The translations under genes and the position numbers were made by a program. DNA of 64,000 nt, from the NCBI GenBank assembly GCA_032717465.1, contig CM064697.1, positions 4,227,001 through 4,291,000 of the forward strand. The letters are read 5' to 3'. Shown here one piece after another: positions 59,060-64,000 of the stretch (the first letter of the stretch is position 1; each line of letters begins with the position of its first letter). This stretch comes from Coenobita brevimanus. Taxonomy: Eukaryota; Arthropoda; Malacostraca; Decapoda; Coenobitidae. The notes under the pieces are model-generated. The model was not told the DNA's origin. It worked only from the letters and a program-made list of their open reading frames with translations, and ran no database searches.

Positions 59060-59220
59060 GAGGGAAACGGGGAGAGTTGGAGAGAGAAAGGGAGTTTGAG
59101 AGAAAAGGGGCACGGGAGGAGGAGATGGATGAGAGAGACGGGGTGGGGACGATGAGATGTGGGGAATAGGAAGGGAGAGAGAGGCAGAAGGGAGTGAAGG
59201 TAAATGGGAGGGAGGTTGTT
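59060..59220 (+). repeat. Purine-rich tract
   Basis: GA/GGGA-rich + strand between an AC array and a TC array. Confidence 0.7.
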
Positions 59221-59262
59221 ACTGTTTGATTGCACTGTAGCTTGTGGCACCATCTCCCCCCC

Positions 59263-59265
<3 letters not shown>

Positions 59266-59311
<46 letters not shown>
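59266..59311. repeat. (TC)n microsatellite
   Basis: About 23 TC units. Confidence 0.95.
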
Positions 59312-59314
<3 letters not shown>

Positions 59315-59724
59315 TAACTCTAACGCTTGATTGTGTTTGAAGAGCCTGTGTATCTAAACCATGAAATCTTAAGGATGGTTGAAGGAAAAATCAAATTTGG
59401 TGTTACAGGACCTTAGACTTCTATAAATCGTTGCAGGCATATATGTGTATGAATCATCGAATTTACTTCGCAGAACAAAAGCCAAATATTATCAGTTAAC
59501 CAGAGAGAGAGAGGGTAGGGAAGGGAGAGGGAGAGGTTAGTGAGGGAGTGGGAGTGAGAGAGAGCGAAGGGGGGGGGGGCTGCAATTTCGCAGGCAACAA
59601 GATAAACATGGGTACGAAGCCAAAAGCGTATTCTTAAATGAAAACAACAAAACACAGGCCACGAAAGCAGTGAGAATATGCAAATTCGAAGTAAGTGAAT
59701 TCATGATTCCAATTACTTTTTACC

Positions 59725-60055
59725 TGCCCCCTGGTTTGAAAAAAAAAAAAATACGGGTAAGAAATCGTTTTTTCGCCATAACTCCTTTCAAATTCGTCAT
59801 ATCGACATGAAACCAAATCCGAAAGGTGCATCTTTCAAATCTGCGTCCTATTACATGTCTCGTTACATCAGGGGGTCGCCCCCCAGTTAGTGATAATGGA
59901 GTCAATGTCAGGTGGGTCGGGCCTAAAATTTCAAATGGGCACAAAATCGTCAGTTTTCACCCGATTTACTCCAAATTTGTAATGTGACATCTTTATGTTT
60001 ATACGTCAGCACTAAAATGCCTGCGGGGACGGGTTTGCTGTGCCTTGGCATCGCT
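59725..60055 (-). repeat. Dispersed repeat, family D, copy 2 (inverted)
   Basis: The reverse complement matches 29124-29440: ATGCCAAGGCACAGCAAACCCGTCCCCGC, GTGCTGACGTATAAACA, GGCCCGACCCACCTGACATTGAC, CATGTCGATATGACGAATTTG. It lacks the ACAG-tailed 3' section of copy 1. Confidence 0.75.
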
Positions 60056-60572
60056 TCTTGTTTTAACTTGTTCCTGTTATAGTCTCACGATCTTGTTTAA
60101 CTTTGAAGAACATCTAAATAGGAAAGGGGTTAATAAAGCTTATATATAGCCCATCCGTTCACACTGTTTTTGTCGCACCCACAAGTGCGGATATATATTG
60201 TGCTTGTCCGTAACTGTGTCACTCACTGACTCACTGAGTTATTGTACTCTCTTGAAAAATGAGGTTCGGGTCATATGGGAAGAGTGTTAGGAAAACGGAA
60301 TTTTGCACAATGATGGACCTTCCCCGGGCCGGGCCAGGTTTCAGGCAGGGTTGCATCCTCGAGGGCCGTCTCCCACGGGGAGATTATACCTTTATATTTA
60401 TTCACACAACCACCAAGCACTTGACAGTTAAAACAGCGTCATTACGTTGAAGAATATGGCGGCAAAAAATGATTCCTGATGATAATTTACTGCTGTGGGT
60501 CTCATCGTGCAAATAATTTAATATCTTTTGTAAATAGTGCACTGGGCGAAGACGGTGACAAACGCAGAAAGG

Positions 60573-60577
<5 letters not shown>
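60056..60577. other. Intronic, no gene seen
   Basis: No recognised repeat. A short + frame at 60259-60450 has no domain. Confidence 0.45.

Positions 60578-60658
<81 letters not shown>
60578..60658. repeat. (CT)n microsatellite
   Basis: About 40 CT units, followed within 30 bases by a plus-type F arm (CGGCGATTTTACTTAGCTTTGG, 60688-60712). Confidence 0.95.
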
Positions 60659-60661
<3 letters not shown>

Positions 60662-60867
60662 CAAAGCTTATTATCTTGCAATCACCCGGCGATTTTACTT
60701 AGCTTTGGTGAGACCTTGCATAATAGGGGGCGCTTCATGGAGAGTGATTCTAATCCCTTCAGTATGACAGTTTTTTCCGTAGTAGCCTACAAGTAACAAG
60801 AATAATATTTTAAAACACGTCGTCGGGTTGAAGAGTTTTTAATTATATGATGTCGTCATTTAGTAGT

Positions 60868-61230
60868 TTACTTTTACCACTAATTCGATTTTATTCAGGA
60901 CAGGAGAGCCCCTGGTGACAGTAGGAGCAGTAGTAGTTGCAATCCCAGGCTCATCTGAGTGTAAATTTTGACTGCAGGCCGACGTTACCCTTCATCCTCA
61001 CTCCACCAGCCTCCATCTGGGGGATGGGGAAGCAGATGAGTGACGTTTGAATAACTGGGTAATTCCACCGTCTGGTCATCTCGGTGCCGCCACGTGAAAG
61101 CGTCCCTCTCTAGAGTCCAACACCAGTCCACGAGGATAAAAGGGTTACTGAAGGTTGAGCAATATATAACCCCTCCGATTCGAAAACTATATTCTGAGCT
61201 GAATAAAACGTTTCCAGGTAGCAAGAATAA
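60868..61230 (+). mobile_element. Family F element with R core (363 bp)
   Basis: The left arm TTACTTTTACCACTAATTCGATTTTATTCAGG (60868-60899) and the right arm (61198-61230, reverse complement TTATTCTTGCTACCTGGAAACGTTTTATTCAGC) bracket family R copy 3 (60925-61115). This is the most complete copy and shows the organisation: inverted arms around an R body. No open frame of note; target-site duplications could not be defined. Confidence 0.65.
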
Positions 61231-61861
61231 AAATGAGTGTCCATGGACTTAAGGGGTTATATAAATATACTTCTCTGGAAGTAGGAAAAAAAAAAAATCT
61301 TCGGGTGAAAGTGGTTAAAACAAAGCCAGGGGGCCAAGCATCAGACACAGATGATAATAAATACAGAGCGGGCGCGACATACGCAGAGCTGATGACAACG
61401 TTCCTCTGTAATGCCACACTGGACCTAACGCCCTTTCTCACCGACGGGCTTCTTTGTCTGCCCGTGTCCACTCTTTCGCAGAAAGGTGGACGAATCTATA
61501 CCAACCAACCAACCACACCGGGGATATTGGCTCCGACCACGGTTTCATTCCGTCCGTAACGTCGTGGGCGTAGCAGACTCTCATACTCCTCCTTTGGCGA
61601 TGTATTCTTCTTATGACACCTTAGCGCTCACTTTTATGTACTTTGTGTCTTCTGAATATGCAAATAACCTGCAAAAATATACGGTGGTTGGTCTGACAGT
61701 TAATGGAAGCTTCTCAAATCTGAAGCCTGCCACCGAGTCGGAAGAAAGGAAGGAAGACAGGGGAAGAATTAGCTGATGAGGAAGTAAATTTCAGGAGATC
61801 GAGCAAGTGTCGGAGATAATTATTAGTACCTTCAGTCGGATGACATCTTTTTTTATTATAT
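61231..61861. other. Intronic, no gene seen
   Basis: Two overlapping + frames (61233-61559, 61486-61776) show no recognised domain and are not called. Confidence 0.45.
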
Positions 61862-62000
61862 TTTTGTTTTCACCAGTCTGCCATATTCAGCTTAGGCGAG
61901 ATTTTTAAAAACTGGAAATGGTATAATCATTAGTTAATCCAGTCACTGGTTTGGAACACTTTCTAAGGTGAGTAAAATCACCAAGTAGCACCAAGAATTA
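61862..62000. repeat. Family F inverted-arm repeat, pair 4
   Basis: The left arm TTTGTTTTCACCAGTCTGCCATATTCAGCTTAG and the right arm CTAAGGTGAGTAAAATCACCAAGTAGCACCAAGAATTAA are inverted partners, 139 bp overall. Confidence 0.6.
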
Positions 62001-63130
62001 AACAAAAATAGCGTACTTTGAATGGTTTGACGTGGCATATGTAAGAATTATTTGCTACGAAAGAGGTGCAACTGAGTCTCCTAAGCCAAGGGGAATACGC
62101 CCCTCTGTTTTTCCAGTTTTCCCAGTTTCCCTAGCGTCGTAATAACCCTCGGTCCTGCTTCATGTCCAGAAAACGAGACCTTCACAAAAAATACAGGCTA
62201 TCTGTCTTGCCCTCCTGATGTTTTACGGCCATAACCTCTTATTTTGTGTGAATGGATCTCCTGACCTGATTATTGGGAAAAATGACGATGATCTAAGTTG
62301 ACAGTGTACTGCCGTAAAAATATGTTCAAAAGATGCGAAGCATGTTAGTTAGTTACTTTATTGTTTTATTGAACGTTTAACTAAGAAGATCATATTTTTG
62401 TATATCTTTATTATATACCATTGCGTGACCTTGACGGGGGAATAATGTAACTTTATATCTTAAAGCTAGATAACGCCAGAAATATAGGTTAGTAAAACTC
62501 GGTCTGAGATTGCGTGCATTGTTGGTAGTCTCCATGTCCCGCATCCGTCACTCGCTTGTCACGAGTTAGGTGGCGTTCGATACGTTATCCGGCGGCCACC
62601 AGGTGTCCACTGGCTGACGGTAATCTCTATATCCCATGTAATGACCGTGTGTGATGTAATGATGGGTTAAGATTTAGTTAAACAATTTGGTTCTGCCTCG
62701 TTTTCCCTCTTTTTATTTTTCTTGTATTGAACCGATGCCCCATTCCCATAATGCTTCTGAGACGTCCGCTGCAGTGGCGTGTGTGGCACTGTGATCTGTG
62801 GGAGGCGGTGCTGTGTTGTGTCTTCTGACCACAGGGGAGTGTACCGCCGATAGTTCTGCATCTACCAGGACTCGACATAACTACGGAAAAGGCAGTGTAC
62901 GATTACCGTGATTTCCGGCAGCACGACCAACACCATTCTCCAAACATATCCGTGCCCTCATCGAACCTATAGATCTCGATAATTCTTTGACTGTATGACA
63001 GGCGTTGAGATGTAAAACTTGTATTGATTTTCTCCTCGTAACTAAGATTTGCCACAAGAACAATGCTCTACTGCATGGTGAGAACGCTGTTAAGATTTGC
63101 TCATTGTTAACCTATTCACCCCGAGAACAG
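62001..63130. other. Intronic, no gene seen
   Basis: Moderate-GC sequence without recognised repeats. Two overlapping minus-strand frames at 62667-62878 show no domain. Confidence 0.45.
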
Positions 63131-63655
63131 CGTTTACTTAATGCTTGCTACCGTCAAGTGATTTTATGCAGCTCATAACGACCTCTGACTTTTTACGTTG
63201 ATGTCTTTTTGTTCTGTTCTTGCTTCCACCAGGTAATTTCATTCGGCTTATGAAGGATACTCGTACGGAAAGGGTTTGAGTCGCCGTCAACCTCTTCACT
63301 GCGAATATTTACTTTATTCTGACTACCGCCAGACTGTTTCATTCATCTCTGGAAGATGTCTCGTAATGAAGGGGTTAGTAATAGTATACTGTATACAGCG
63401 ATGTTCTCTGGTTTATTCTTACTACTACCAGACGATTATAAAGGCCTTAGCAGGGAATCAGACTAGTGAGGACAGACATAGCCTTCATTAAGCCCATCAT
63501 GAATTGGGGCCACTTTTAAGCTGAATAAAATCGTCTGACGGTAGAAAATTGAATAAGGCGTCACCGTACTGGTGGGGTTAAGCCTTGAAGTTAAATAATG
63601 TCACTTGTACTCTATTCTGCGGACCCGGCGGAAGAATTAATTTGGCTTAGAAAGT
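63131..63655. repeat. Cluster of six family F arms
   Basis: Plus-type arms at about 63140-63178 (CTTGCTACCGTCAAGTGATTTTATGCAGC), 63216-63252, 63312-63350 and 63411-63445 (TTTATTCTTACTACTACCAGACGATTATA). A minus-type arm lies at 63517-63550 (AAGCTGAATAAAATCGTCTGACGGTAG) and a plus-type arm at 63612-63650. Several are followed by GAAGG(G)GTTA. Spacing is about 75-105 bp, so this is a degenerate tandem array of the unit. Confidence 0.65.
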
Positions 63656-64000
63656 GAAGACCTCTCGTAGTGTAAAGGGTAGAAGCAATCATCATAAATC
63701 CTTTCAGTCCGGATGAGGTGTGAGGGAGTTTCCTTAAATATTGAGAGTACGAGCCTTAGTCTGCCATTAAACTAGGAGGAAAAAGCTGCCAAAGGACACT
63801 TTCCGTCTAGTTCAAATGAATGAACTGTAGGTGTCTCATAAGTTACATAATTTCCTCCAGCAGTATCAAAAATTTAAAGGACATCACTGTTCTAAAGAGG
63901 TTAAATTACTTCTAACCTCCATCACCACAAAAGGTATGTTGTTCATGACGTTTATGTGTGGGATTAAACGCGTGAGGTTTGAATTTTTATACCTACTTTA
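63656..64000. other. Right edge, no gene seen
   Basis: Presumed intronic sequence of the LRRC49-like gene with further weak CCTTTCAGT/AGTGTAAAGGGT words related to the F cluster. Confidence 0.4.

Overview
The window looks like nuclear DNA from an arthropod, most likely a decapod crustacean. That is an inference from three things: two split genes with GT-AG introns, very dense di-nucleotide microsatellites and minisatellites, and a mix of tRNA-derived SINEs, degraded LINEs and small DNA transposons. No rRNA, CRISPR, operon or other bacterial feature is present. No species marker was found, so the taxon is tentative.

Two genes can be supported, both on the + strand and both partial. (1) The 3' half of a YKT6 R-SNARE gene: an internal exon at 1631-1801, a 4.7-kb intron, and the terminal exon at 6503-6640, followed by a 3' UTR with a polyadenylation signal near 7219. 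Its 5' exons lie left of the window. (2) The 5' part of an LRRC49-like leucine-rich-repeat gene (a tubulin polyglutamylase complex subunit in other animals): exons at 28441-28718, 30204-30356 and 57653-57865. These join in phase across a 1.5-kb and a 27.3-kb intron. The first coding exon was not identified, and the remaining LRR exons lie beyond 64000.

Layout. 1-7.3 kb: LINE tail, YKT6 exons, and an intron carrying a piggyBac-like and a Tigger/pogo-like non-autonomous element. 7.3-24 kb: AT-rich intergenic DNA with LINE fragments, two copies of one tRNA SINE, piggyBac-like and Tigger/pogo-like elements (one a three-level nest at 11.6-12.95 kb) and a long decayed LINE at 20.8-23.3 kb. 24-28.4 kb: more GC-rich DNA upstream of the LRRC49-like exons, with little recognisable apart from a LINE tail. 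28.4-64 kb: the LRRC49-like gene, whose introns hold almost all the di-nucleotide arrays, several minisatellites, long one-sided purine or pyrimidine tracts, and several dispersed repeat families.

The most unusual signal is a dispersed inverted-arm repeat, called family F here. Its arms resemble TTATTCTTGCTACC followed by CAGACGATTTTATTCAG. It occurs as paired opposite arms about 140-360 bp apart, as single arms, and as a tandem cluster at 63.1-63.65 kb. A second notable feature is that two of the three visible 5' splice sites of the LRRC49-like gene abut long (TG)n arrays. All repeat families were defined by eye within this window; none was compared with a database.
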